Positions 1 to 9,909 of a DNA stretch of 29,447 nt are shown here, one piece after another; position 1 is the first letter of the stretch; each line of letters opens with the position of its first letter. The notes below the pieces were generated by a model. It was not told the origin of the DNA, ran no database searches, and saw nothing but the letters and a program-made list of their open reading frames with translations. Origin of the DNA: Haplomitrium mnioides (Eukaryota; Marchantiophyta; Haplomitriopsida; Calobryales). Both the position numbers and the translations under genes were made by a program. Location: positions 1 through 29,447 of the forward strand of contig JBNGIS010033719.1 in the NCBI GenBank assembly GCA_049999725.1. The letters are read 5' to 3'.

Positions 1-271
1 GAAATGGAATGTGAAGCTCTGGAAAAGAGATCCACGACGAGGCTACTGGCATTGTCGAAGGATTTTGTTGTAGTAAGGAAATGCGAAGAATGTTTATGCG
101 AGGAATCGAATTGAAGGTCTGCTGCGAGGTGGAAATCGAATGAGCTGTTGCGCGAATTACTTGAAATCAGGTGAAATTAAATTTGAAAAGGAATAAGAAT
201 GATTTGAAAGCGAGCGAAGGAAGATCCGAAGGGTCCGTGAGTCCGAAGAAGGTGTTGGAACTGCGCCTTCT

Positions 272-399
272 GATGTGGGGTGCTCCGGTTAAGGGGGTTC
301 CGATGTGTGTCAATGTGGGAATCCGTTGTGGAGATCCCCGGGTAAAATGGTTCCGTGTGGGGTTCTGAAGTGGGGATCCCCGGTTAGGAAGGATCCGTT
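272..399 (+). repeat. Degenerate GATCC-type tandem repeat, three units
   Basis: Three related units lie at 272-305, 325-357 and 367-399. Each has the form GTGGGG-(A)T-CCCGGTTA-GG-TCCG, with spacing of 53 and 42 bp. A single similar unit lies in reverse orientation at 17467-17497 in the LTR of element B. They are probably LTR sub-repeats. Confidence 0.6.
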
Positions 400-578
400 C
401 CGAGACGTTCAACGGAAGTATAATTGGTGAAACATTGATTAAACGAAGCGGTGATGGATGAAACGGTGACTTGTCGATGTTCTGTATGATAAGGATTGTA
501 GCCAAAAGGCGAGCGAGGAGAGAAGTTTGAAGGGTGAATTGGTGATTTATTATGGTTTCAGTGTGGAAGTCAAACTGA

Positions 579-604
579 AAGTTCGAAAGTTCGAAAGTTT
601 GAAA
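579..604 (+). repeat. Short tandem GAAAGTTC repeat
   Basis: Three head-to-tail copies of an 8-bp word (GAAAGTTC, GAAAGTTC, GAAAGTTT) are followed by looser copies to about 650. Similar GAAAGTT-type words occur at the matching place in the LTR of element B on the - strand (about 17165-17215). Confidence 0.6.
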
Positions 605-689
605 AGTCAAAATAGCTACTTGGTGGAATTCGAAAAGTTCAAAATTAAAAGGGAGAGGAAGTGAAGAGTTAGTGAAAGTTCAAAAATTA

Positions 690-724
690 GCATAAGAAAA
701 ATTACTAGTAATTAGTTCTTATGC
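690..724. repeat. 35-bp imperfect palindrome
   Basis: The outer arms GCATAAGAA (690-698) and TTCTTATGC (716-724) pair perfectly. They enclose a perfect 14-bp palindrome, AATTACTAGTAATT (700-713). One base on the left and two on the right are unpaired. The whole could extrude as a hairpin of 9 + 7 base pairs. Its role is unknown. Confidence 0.7.
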
Positions 725-1060
725 GAGCAAAATTAGTTTAAGTTAGTGAAAGCGAATTGTTTAGCTTAAGAACACAATGTGAGTTGTTAGTTCTTGTTGG
801 AAACTTAGTGAGGGAAACTTAGCATGTAGAGAAGAAAGTTAGTTTGGTTTGGAACTATTATGACTATTATTGTTAGTTGAGCAGGACAAGGGGGTACAAG
901 CCTGTTGGCAAGTTCTTGTTCTGCTGGTTGTCTCATTGTACATGTGTGCTTCAAGTAAAGTTTATGAGATTCTTGTCTGTGAGGTCCCCTGCTCTTGTTG
1001 GAAATTGCAAATTCAGAAGGAGCAATTTGATGAAGGAACAAGGAATTGAAGTTAGAGTTA

Positions 1061-1885
1061 GTTGGTGAATGTTTTGCAGGTTTGCAATTGAAGAAATTAG
1101 TCAGATTGCATTAGAGAAGTGCATGTCATAGGGTACTTGAGTATGTTTTGCTGGTGGGTTTGGGTTTTGAAGTTCTAGATTGAGATTTGTGGGAGGCTCA
1201 GTGGTAAATCAATTCTGCTTTAAGTTATATTCTGTTCTATGTGTGTATGTGTGTTAGTTTGTTAAAATCTTAAAGAGAGAACCTTCTGTGATTCTCCAGT
1301 TAGTGGATACTGGTTGGTGGGTTGCAGTAAAGCAAGGAGTGCTCAGGATTGTGTGTGCTTATAAAATAGGTGGGCATTTCATAAGCAAACAGAGTAGAAG
1401 GTGGTTGGAGGAACAACTGGTGGATGTGAGATCAGGAGGGTCGTTCCATAGTTGAGTTCTTAGCATCAAGCTCTGGGATATATTGGGTTGGAGTGGCTTG
1501 AGTATCCAATTTGAGGGAAGTGAGGTGAAGTAATGAAGGTAGATACTAGAGTGTTGGTTTGAGAGTTTCAAGCAAGTTGGGTAACTGGTTGCTTAGGAAC
1601 TTCTCTGATATAGCTCAAGTTTAAAATTAGCCTGTGCATCAGCTTTCTTATCCTAGAAATGTCAGTCATATAATTTGGGTAATTCTTGGCTTTTATTCTA
1701 TTGTGTTGAGTAGTAGAAGTGGTTTGTGTGTATGGTTTTGTGGAGAAAGGGTTGTGAGGCCTAGAGTGGAGAGAGATCCATCTATAAACTAATAGAGTGT
1801 AGTTTTAGAACTCTATAAAGAATCTGGAAAGTTGGTAAAAGTGAATTAAGAGCAAATTTCTATATAGATCTTATGTGGTTGGATC
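1061..1885. other. Non-coding stretch before protease remnant; gag absent
   Basis: I see no open frame longer than a few tens of codons with retroelement character, no zinc-knuckle CCHC pattern, and no recognisable primer-binding site. In an intact element the gag gene and leader would lie here. Either gag was deleted or it has decayed past recognition. Confidence 0.5.
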
Positions 1886-2272
1886 TTTGGGTGTACTCTT
1901 TGGGGATGGAGTGCCACTGCTGTGCTACAACAAAGATCAGGTGTAAATATTATGATCAAGGAAACAATACATGATTTAGTTCAAGGACTTAAACCCACAC
2001 ATAAGATTGTTTCAATGGTAGATTTAGCAAGAGTAGTTCCAACTAAGTCATTGAAGGAGGTTCCGACAATTATTGGTGGAGTAACTTTTCGATTGGATTA
2101 TGTGGTGATTAAATCGCCACTAACAAGTTCATATTCATTATTGTTGGGAAGACCTTGGTTATATAAGGTTGGAGTAGTTACTGATTGGAAGAAAAAGAAA
2201 ATGGTGTTTGGTCACATTTTGCAAATCACTTTGTTGTTGGCTAAGGAGGTTTATCAAGGAGAGACAACATAA
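1886..2272 (+). pseudogene. Ty3-type aspartic protease remnant, element A
   Basis: The reading frame contains RSGVNIM near its start and the pair LLLGRPWLY ... MVFGH near its end. Element B has the equivalents DGGAGVNIM and RPWLYGA ... LVFGP. In the family the first motif carries the catalytic Asp (D-G-G-S/A-G). Here that position reads QQR, so the active-site Asp is gone and the enzyme would be dead. The frame ends at TAA 2270-2272. The assignment rests on collinearity with element B and on the following RT. The annotated start is the limit of recognisable similarity, not a true start codon. Confidence 0.7.
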
Positions 2273-2660
2273 GAGTTGCCAAGATATACTTTGGGTTGGT
2301 CATCATAAGCCAATAGAGACCAACAAAATATTATAGCAAGACTTCAATGGTCTAGTGATAAGGTGATTGAAGAAATTCAATGAAGACCTCATCCAAAAGC
2401 AAGAGAGGGGGAACATCTGAAAGAGAATGTTGAACCAGAATTCCAATGCTAGAATGTGAGGATGATTGATGATTTACGATTAGAAACTGATGATACAATT
2501 GAAGGTCCTAATGTGGTTGCGATTCTTCCACCATCACCTACCAATTTTCCATTTGTGAGAGAAGGATTTTCTAAAGAAGATGAAGTTTAGATGTTGAATA
2601 TCAAGACAAAGTCCGATCCTAAAATTTTGAAGGTTTTAAGAGAAAGCTTTGGAGAGGGTT
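2273..2660 (+). pseudogene. Decayed protease-RT linker, element A
   Basis: Short open pieces with stops join the protease remnant to RT. Peptide fragments rich in Asp and Glu are readable between about 2440 and 2590 but match no domain I recognise. In element B the matching linker (21064-21680) is also poorly conserved. Confidence 0.45.
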
Positions 2661-3313
2661 TGGAAGCATATAAAGAGTTGTTATCTGAATATTGAGATCT
2701 TTTTGCTTGGAGTTATAAGGATTTAAAGAGAGTAGCACATGAAGTTTGTCAACATCGAATCCAGTTGAAGGAAGATGATGATCCACTTCATCAAAGACAA
2801 TATCGTTTGAATATGAACTTCTTTTTAAAAGTTAAGGAAGAGATTCAGAATTTGATTAAAGAAAATTTTATTTTTCTAGTGGCAAATTCTTAGTGGGTTT
2901 CTCCTATGGTGATTGTTCCAAAGAAGGGAGGAAAGATTTGAGTATATGTGGATATCAAGAAGCTAAATGCGGTGACAAAGAAGGATTTCTATCCTATGTC
3001 ATTTTTTGATAGTATCTTGGATGCAGTAGTAGGGAAAGAATGTTGTTCTTTTATGGATGGCTTCAGCTGATATAATTAGATCTCCATTCATTTAGATGAT
3101 CAAGATAAGACTACATTTACGAGAGATTGGGAAACCTATGCATACAAGGTGATGCCGTTTGGGTTGTGCAATGCGACGACATTTACCTGACTGATGACTA
3201 TTGTGCTCAAAGATTATTTTTGAATCTTTATAGAAGTATTCCTTGATAATTTCAAAGTTCATTCAACTACAGAATATCATCTATACTTTCTCCAAAAGTG
3301 CTTTGAAGTGTAT
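2661..3313 (+). pseudogene. Reverse transcriptase fragment, element A
   Basis: Readable RT motifs in order are LFAWSYKDL near 2700, WVSPMVIVPKKGG near 2900, the fingers/palm peptide VDIKKLNAVTKKDFYP near 2950, MPFGLCNATTF near 3160, and the catalytic box as VFLDNF at 3238-3253. The usual box is (Y/F)xDD, so the second Asp has become Asn. Stops (mostly TAG and TGA) interrupt the frame at several places. The thumb is missing because sequence jumps at 3299-3313 directly into the last part of RNase H. This is a non-functional remnant. Confidence 0.85.
3299..3313. other. Internal deletion junction in element A (RT joined to RNase H)
   Basis: The 15 bases TGCTTTGAAGTGTAT can be read in the RT frame as the CFEVY end of the 'LQKCFEV' peptide. 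In another frame they read as the start of the RNase H peptide ALKCIVNKL. In element B the same two peptides lie about 580 bp apart (20478 to 19896 on the - strand). The overlap suggests a deletion between short direct repeats. Confidence 0.7.
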
Positions 3314-3540
3314 TGTAAATAAGCTTGATTTATGAAGAAGATTGGCAGGATGGATCCTATTGTTGCAAGAGTTTGAACTTGAAGTGCATGTTTGACTTGG
3401 GAAGGTCTATACAAATGCATTTTTCTTGTCTAGATTGGAAGAAATGCCATCACGGGATTGAGTGAATGATGAATTAGTAGATGAGCATCTTTTTGAAGTA
3501 TTGGAAGATTTGGAATTCAAAGAGATTATTGATTATTTCA
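3304..3540 (+). pseudogene. RNase H C-terminal remnant and linker, element A
   Basis: From the junction the frame reads ALKCIVNKL, then WILLLQEFELEV and FFLSRLEE. These match ALKYMVNKP, WVLLLQEFNFEV and FFSRI of element B. Only the last third of the domain remains; the catalytic acidic residues upstream are lost with the deletion. The acidic linker after it (ending near 3540) leads into the integrase zinc-binding region. Confidence 0.75.
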
Positions 3541-4795
3541 AGAATCAAGTGGTTTCTTATAGGACAACCCCATAGAAGAGAGTGGTGTTTCAACACAAGA
3601 TAATGCGTTATATGTTATACAGAGGGATTTTCTACAAGTTGGGATTTGATGAAGTTCTTCAGAGGTGTGTCAAAGGATATGATCGGCAGAAAGAATTCTT
3701 AGTGTTTCATGAAGATATGAAAGGAGGTCATTTTGCAACAAAAAATGCAGTAAAAAAGATTTTGGAGAGTCGGTATTGGTGGCCAAAAGTGAATAGGGAT
3801 GTGATGGAGTTTATTAAATGATATGATCCACGTTGGAAGACACAACAACCGACAACAACATCTCATTGGCCATTGACTCAGATTTTTCCTTTAGCTCTTT
3901 TGTGAGAAATGGGGAATTGATTTTGTCAGGCCAATTCAGCCTATAGCTTGATAGACACACAATTGTTATATTTTGGTGGTGACAGATTATGCTACTAAAT
4001 AGACAAAAGCTGAACCAATAAAGAGGGATATCGAGTACGTGGTAGCAATGTTTTTATTTGATAATATTATCAGTTGGTTTGAGTGTCTATTGGAATTGGT
4101 TAGTGATCAAAGGACTCATTTTCTAAATTCAACAATTTAAATTTTGATGAGGAAAATTTTGATTAACCATCAAAAGACTATGCCTTACAATCTAAGAGTG
4201 AGTGGTCATAAAAAAAAAAGTTAAGATGATTCTTTGCATTATTCTTAATAAAATTGTCGCAGCTGATAAGATTTCATGAGATAAGAAGGAATCAATGACA
4301 TTGTAGCTTTATGAAATGATGGAGAAGATTTCGACATAGAAGGCACCTTATTTCTTGGTTTATGAGATGCATACAATTATGCCAAATGAACTAGTTGTAC
4401 TAATGTTGCAAATTTAGATTACAAATTGGCAACGAGTGAAAGAAAGTGTGAGGCAGAGAACTCAAGATATTATTCAGTTGGAAGAAGAAATGACAGTAAG
4501 TCTCGAGAAGAATGCAAAGATCTAGTGGCAATGAACATGGAGACATGATCCAAATCTGATATCAACAATAGTAAAGGAAGATAACTTAGTTTTGGTTTAT
4601 GATTCTTGATATCAATTATTCCTTGAGAAGCTTCATACTAAATAGGATGGTTCTTATCGAGTACTTTGAGTGCATGAAAGTGGATAAGTGGAGTTATGTA
4701 CATTGAAAGGAGAATTGTTGCCTACCTGTATAAATGTTTATCGATTGAAGAAGTACTACCCAAAAGAAGATGCTTGCAAGGATGCTGCGCAATAA
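3541..4795 (+). pseudogene. Integrase remnant, element A
   Basis: The N-terminal zinc-binding region reads FHEDMKGGHFATKNAV ... YWWPKVNRDV. Both His remain, but the two Cys of the CxxC pair have become Tyr and Arg, and a TGA replaces the Arg before them (3819-3821). The core is readable as GIDFVRP, then DYATK, then LVSDQRTHF, giving the first two catalytic Asp. The E-containing segment has decayed to YNLRVSGH. A C-terminal GPY/F-like module with YRLKKYYPKE ends near 4770. Several frame changes are present. In a live element this enzyme would insert the cDNA copy into the chromosome. Confidence 0.8.
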
Positions 4796-5167
4796 AAAAG
4801 GGGAATATATGAGGCAATTTATAGAAGGAAAGTATTGAAATATGTCATTCCATGCTATTTTTTGAGGGAAAAAAAGAGGAATTTAAGTAGAAGTGATGAA
4901 GAAATGCTGAAATTTTTTTTAGTTGAGAATTGAGAGTTGAATGGATGGAATCGAATGTTGTTTTTGAAGATGAGGCTAGAGAGATAAACTTTGGAGATCC
5001 GAAGTCAATCATTAGGGAGATGGTTCCAAATGGGCGTATCGGAGATATATCAGAATCCAATCCAATAAATCATAATCAAACTATTACATGCACCAAGAGT
5101 CGTTATGAGAGGGAGTAAGTAACCAAGAAAATTTTGAAGTTCATTTTTCGCGTTCAGTCAAGAAACT
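4796..5167. other. Spacer between integrase and downstream ORF, element A
   Basis: About 370 bp of AT-rich DNA with homopolymer runs (for example eight T at 4913-4920) and no readable domain. A purine-rich stretch at 4863-4905 is not clearly a polypurine tract. In element B the LTR follows integrase within about 45 bp, so this spacer and the ORF after it are extra in element A. Confidence 0.5.
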
Positions 5168-7290
5168 ATGTCGAGAGGACAAAGAGGCACACATATTGTG
5201 ACGCAATGTTATGAGGGGAAGAAGGCTTTATTTTGGAATATTTCCAAGGAGAACAAAGAAGTGTAGAAGGCTGCAAAAAATTGAAGGAGTAAGAAACACG
5301 AAATGGGAAAAGTCGATGGAGTTTCTAGTGTGTCGTCAGGACCAATAAAGTTGTTCCATATTCCAATGATCTCTTATAATCTCGAGAAATGTATGGAGAA
5401 ACGAAGGCTCCGGAAGTTCTTCAGCAAGACATGGGAAGTGGATATATCTGCGACATTTCAACACGAGGAAATCATACATATCGATGTATAGGATGTTGAT
5501 CAAGAAGACTCGATTACATGTAACGGAGGAAGCCATGAAGGAAATCTATAGGTTACATGAGGAGAATTTTTCGGAGCAAAAATTGAAAGAGGATGAACAT
5601 TTGGGGTATCTTGTTGCAAATTCTACTATGACTTATGATGGTTACAAAATTCCCAAAATCCGATATCAGTTGGTGTAGGAATTGATGCAGCATTAGAAGA
5701 GGCCATACTAATTGGGTGGTAGAGTTTATCAAGAGCACAATATTTTTAGTTGTTATGGTTGAACAGCCCAATTATTTGGTTTGGGCCGCTTTTATTGCAT
5801 CAATTGGAAGCTCACAAGATTTGTAACGATGATGAAGTATGGGCCATTGAGAAGAACAAGAGGAAAATTTTGGAAGAAACAATGTGGAATGATAGGATGC
5901 TAATTAAACCTAGGAGGAGGTAGTGGATTATATCTTTGACTAAATCAAGGATTGGGCAAGAAATACAGGTGCAAATTGTGGAGAGACCTTATGCAAGAAT
6001 GAGTAAAGGAGCAAGGACAGAGCAACAAGAAGTGTAGGTTCCTAGGGCGAGAGCAGAACCATCGATTATTCCCAGTGGAGAAGGAACATTAGCTTACCCT
6101 ATAGTTTGCAGGAGACTCAAAGAGAACAAAGCCATTGAAATGATTAATTTGAAAGACGATGGGCTGAAAGAAAATTGGGAAGCTATTTTGGAAAGGGCAC
6201 ATGCTTCAAGAGTGGAGTTACAACAAGAAAAACAAGATATCAGTTTTCCTAGACAAATGGAAATTGCTGCAATAATAGTTTCAGTGGTGGAAAGGCAATT
6301 GCAGAAGTGCAAGAAGTTGCTCAGACTATTGCAAGATCAAGTAGAAGGGGGAGAAATCCGAGTTTGATTATTGGAAGTGCTTGAGGAGATGAAAAGAGAA
6401 GTGGAAGAAAAATTTTCTCCAGTTGATGGAGATGATGAATGGGAAGAAGAGATCCAAGTGGAAGAGGAAATAGAGTGGGACAACAATGACTAGCAAGGAG
6501 GTATTCAAAAGTTAGTTCGGCAAATGAAAATGTCTGAGAATTGACTAGAGAACCTTATTCGTCAAGAAAGGAAGGAGAAGCCCACATTCAAGAAAGTGTT
6601 AGGAGAAGCTTAGAGAATAATTTGGAAAGAGTCACAAGAGGTGCTCCAAGTTTGAAAATTGATAGAACAAGTTGCAGATTTGGAGGCACAAATTAGCAAG
6701 AAGATGAAGGAGATTAAGTGTTTGGAAGAGCATGTTGAGCATTTGACAAAGAAATTGCAAGAGGCAGATGGCCAAGTCAAGATGTTCAAGAAGAAGAAAA
6801 ATGTAAGGAAAACAAAAGTGATGAAGAGGGGCTATATGTTGAAGTAGTTACAAGGCCAATTGGATGGTTAAGGAGAGATGAACAAGAAGTGGGAGGAATT
6901 TTATGAGGGAATCTCTAGAAGGTATGAAGCAGAGATTAAGAAATCAACATTGTTACATGAAAAGTTGGATGCATGGCTACAAGGTTCGATGGAAAGACAT
7001 CATATGGATTTCTCTGGATTTTCTTAAGACAATGTGCAAGTCTATAGGTTTGAAACAAATGTAGATCAAAGTGGAGTAAGTCCAAGCGGATACGTTAGAT
7101 TGGGTGGACAGAACATCGCAACATTTGATCATCAATGTAGGCAAAGCAAATCAAGAAGAATCAGAAGTAGGAGGTCAATTGAAAATTCTAGAGGATTAGA
7201 GATGGCGTGAAGCAACTGAAGAAATCTCAAGAGTTAAGATAACGGAGAATCCGAAGGAAGTTGGAGGGAGAGAGGCTCTAATTTCGTAGG
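5168..7290 (+). pseudogene. Extra ORF downstream of pol with coiled-coil region, unknown function
   Basis: A decayed frame of about 700 codons can be followed from ATG 5168 (MSRGQRGTH). The frame shifts near 5487 (into a piece reading YRMLIKKTRLHVTEEA) and again near 5755, then stays in one frame to about 7130 and ends in a third frame at TAG near 7288. Segments include a possible globular N-terminal half, then long Glu/Lys/Gln-rich heptad-like stretches at about 6140-6480 and 6659-6840 that look like coiled coil. I see no transmembrane segment or signal peptide, so it is not an obvious envelope protein. Additional ORFs 3' of pol are known in some plant Ty3 lineages (for example Athila). I do not recognise this one. 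Most in-frame stops are TAG or TGA. Confidence 0.55.
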
Positions 7291-8664
7291 AGTTATTTAG
7301 AAGATGATAGGATAAGACTTAGTGTTGCTTCAAGATGTTGGTTTGAATCAGCTTGGTTTGTCCAAAATTATTTGGAGAATGTCTTTTTTTGTCTTTTTGT
7401 CTTTTCTCTATTATCTTTTATCTTTGGCTATTCTTTGTAAAATTCATCGTGAGTAAAGAAGTATTCGCATAAGATTGTCTTAGAATTTTGGTGAGGCTCA
7501 AAAGATTGAATGTTTAACCATAAGGAAGTATGAGTGTAAAAGGAAGATCGATTAAAGGTTGAAGGAGTGATAATCTATTCCGAGAAATAGTGGAGGTTAA
7601 ATCAAATTTCACTAAGTTCAATCATTTAAAGGTCTATTTTTTGAAAAGAAGAATTGAAGCTTGGATCCAAGAATATGATGCCTTGTTGAATAAACATAAA
7701 GTCTAGATGAAGAAGAGAGAGAACTGACTTTGTAGGTCAATAGATCTACAAAGTTAGGCTTTGGCCGACAAGCTAGAGATCTTCGTGATTTTCCAAGGCA
7801 ATCGTTTAAGGTGAAGTTGTTCTTAAATCCAAAAGCGCTTTTGTAACTTGTTTAAGAGAGATGAAGGAGTGTTGGAAAGATTCTGAGTGGAAATACCTCT
7901 AAGTCTTGTGTTCTGTCAGGGTAGAAGTAGAATTCTCGAAGAGGGGAGGAGGTAAAAGAAGGCGTATAAATTTGTTACTGTTAGGAAAGAAGAGATCATA
8001 GGCGTGGAGAGAAGAGAATTATGGATTCTAAAAAGGTTGATAAGTTGCATTACAAAGTTTTTTGATCGGACACGTGTCGAGCTCTAGTGAGTTGCGATAG
8101 TTACCGTGGAAGAAAGGAAAAAGAGTTTGATATGAAAGATAGGAATTGGAAAGATTTTGGGTGGAAGCAATCTGATTCAAGTTAGCAGAGTGATAATCAA
8201 GGTTCCTTGTTGGAAGAAGCATCGGGCGACGAAGCATCGGGATCTCTTTTGATTGCTGATTGGTTAAGAGTTTTTGGGTGTTGTTAGTTGAGTTGTTGGG
8301 TAGTGGGACAGTCAACAAAGCGGATAAGTTAGAGGTCAATGAGACGTTCAAGCTTCAAGTTTGAAAATGACGCTATACAACGTTGGAAAGGTTATTTATT
8401 GCTCTTTTGGATAGTTTGAGGACTGATCTAGCACATCTTTTTGGAAAGGGTATGGAGCCTTTGTTTGAACCCGTATGAGAGTTAAGAGAGCTGATCTTTT
8501 AGAGCTGAAACCTGATTTGGAAAGATAATCTTTGGTTTTATCAAGAAGTGAAGGTTTTGATGATAAAAAAAAAATGTGTTCTTTGATATAGAAATTTTCC
8601 TCTTTGATGAAAAGAACTTGGAGAGGGGTGTTAAACTAAGTGTTTTGGGTTCATCACTATACTA
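7291..8664. other. Non-coding AT-rich DNA after element A
   Basis: No coding domain is recognised. Features seen are a T-rich run at 7383-7436, a hairpin at 7727-7754 (ACTTTGTAG/CTACAAAGT around a 10-base loop), a GACACGTGTC palindrome near 8069-8078, and several loose copies of TTGGAAAGAT near 7877, 8150 and 8517. Part of it may be an unrecognisable 3' LTR of element A. Confidence 0.5.
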
Positions 8665-8736
8665 CAAGATTCAGTAATGGGTAAGTGCGACTCAAGTCAG
8701 ATCAAGAGTCTAGTTGAGTATCAAGACCTTCAGAAG
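8665..8736 (+). repeat. 72-bp direct repeat, left copy
   Basis: It matches 9838-9909 over 72 bp with two differences, both transitions (G/A and C/T). It begins CAAGATTCAGTAATGG and ends CAAGACCTTCAGAAG. No TG...CA ends are visible, so it does not look like an ordinary LTR. Confidence 0.9.
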
Positions 8737-9837
8737 GTTATCAAATGGTTCTAGTTATCAAGTCTTGGAAATTGAAGCTAAAAGTTAGGAGATAAAATGA
8801 CACTTGGGTTTTATGACGTCAACTTGCATGACTTGGTGGAAGGTGACGGCCAAGCTACCCTGTTGAATAGCAGCGGCAAGCGATAGTAGACTTGTTAGAT
8901 ATGTGTAGGGACCTAGAGGTAAAGAAACAAACGAGTTGATCATGGAGTGAAGTAGAGTAATTTAAGGTTGAGTGGACACTTATGAAGTTAGATGTGGCAA
9001 GAAGTGTAAATAACGATTCTTGTAGCAAGTGGGAATTTTCAACATGTAGCTCTAGCTAAGCTTTAGACAAGGTGATGTCAGTATGCACTTTTTTTTCATG
9101 ACACAATAGTCATACTACCCATTTAAGAGATAGCGGTAGGTGGTAGAGAAGGGACCTACAAACAAGTGTGGAAAGACAAAGCAAACAAAAAAATAAAGAG
9201 GAGTTTTAAACTTATGAATCACAATCAAACTTTGAGAGCAAACTACAAACAATGAAAGGAACAGTGTCACAAAGAAACTATACTACAAGGAAAGGGAGTT
9301 TACCGAAACAAAGGTTGAGTATGGAATTAAGACATCAATCTCTACACAATGCTACAAAAGAGAATAGTGTTACAAAAAAGGTTCTACAATGTTTGGAAAC
9401 TCACAAAAACAAACCACAAGGCACATATGCAAATGAAGAAATTGCAAAGACAAAAGAAGGACTTATAAGTTACAAGATGTTGGGCGTCAAAATCACAAAA
9501 CTTTGAATAACAAAAGACAAGAGGGATACACAAAAGGTAAAGCAAAACAGAAGTAGGCAGTGGTTTGTTAATGTTAAGAAGGGTTCATGGTAAATGTCTT
9601 ATGCAATCCAAATGTTACGACAAAAGATTGGCAAGAATGGTGCATCTTAAAGAGCACAAAAGTAGTGAAAACAAAGCTCAATTGAATCTACATCGATGTA
9701 TCAATGGCTCAATTGGATCTATATTGATTCATCATCAACTCTACAACAGTTTTGACAACAAAAGTAGAATAGTAAAAAATTCTTCAATGTTAGACTTTGA
9801 TATATTATGAATTATGTCTAGAGTAGAACTTAATGTT
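8737..9837. other. 1.1-kb A-rich segment between 72-bp direct repeats
   Basis: The left part (to about 9180) contains the GDGQATLLN-type reading at 8840-8880. The right part (9180-9830) is A-rich with many CTACAA and ACAAA words and open pieces at 9252-9506 and 9565-9810 that match no family I know. It may be a fragment captured or duplicated together with the flanking repeats. Confidence 0.5.
8840..8880 (+). repeat. Inverted repeat partner of 12391-12432
   Basis: Read on the + strand this segment gives the peptide GDGQATLLNSSGK. The reverse complement of 12391-12432 gives GDGQATLLNNNIG. Over the best 33 bp the two differ at five sites, all transitions. They look like copies of one old element in opposite orientation. 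Confidence 0.75.
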
Positions 9838-9909
9838 CAAGATTCAGTAATGGGTAAGTGCAACTCAAGTCAGATCAAGAGTCTAGTTGAGTATCAAGAC
9901 CTTTAGAAG
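9838..9909 (+). repeat. 72-bp direct repeat, right copy
   Basis: This is the second copy of the 8665-8736 repeat, offset by 1173 bp. It is followed by unrelated sequence (AAACAAACAATT) where the left copy has GTTATCAAATGG, so the right boundary of the repeat is sharp. Confidence 0.9.

Larger units (their letters stand above)
1..1060 (+). repeat. LTR-like region of element A (partial)
   Basis: There is no credible coding sequence here. The stretch 1-650 shares motifs in the same order with the LTR of element B read on the - strand (about 17080-17660). The shared motifs are GATCC-rich repeats, then a block with GGTGAC and AGCCAAA-type words, then repeated AAAGTTCGA. This suggests that the window opens inside the 5' LTR of element A. 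The LTR end and primer-binding site could not be located, and the right limit given is arbitrary. Confidence 0.4.
1..7290 (+). mobile_element. Element A: decayed Ty3/gypsy LTR retrotransposon (left end outside window)
   Basis: In order on the + strand there is an LTR-like stretch, a protease remnant, an RT fragment, the end of RNase H, integrase, and a separate downstream open frame. This protease-RT-RNase H-integrase order is that of Ty3/gypsy elements. No chromodomain is seen after integrase, so it is probably a non-chromovirus lineage (inference). No gag can be read between the LTR-like DNA and protease, and the frame is broken by dozens of stops and several shifts. No 3' LTR matching the left end was recognised downstream, so the right boundary is set at the end of the last open frame and is only a minimum. 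Confidence 0.75.

Noticed and set aside
5168-7290. Envelope-like gene
   Set aside because: No signal peptide or transmembrane helix is visible, and the composition is charged and coiled-coil rich, so an envelope call is not supported.
8068-8078. GACACGTGTC palindrome as a plant G-box promoter element
   Set aside because: It contains CACGTG, but no gene or promoter context follows it, so chance occurrence is more likely.
8665-9909. LTR retrotransposon with 72-bp LTRs
   Set aside because: The repeats lack TG...CA ends, there is no primer-binding site or polypurine tract beside them, and no target duplication is visible.
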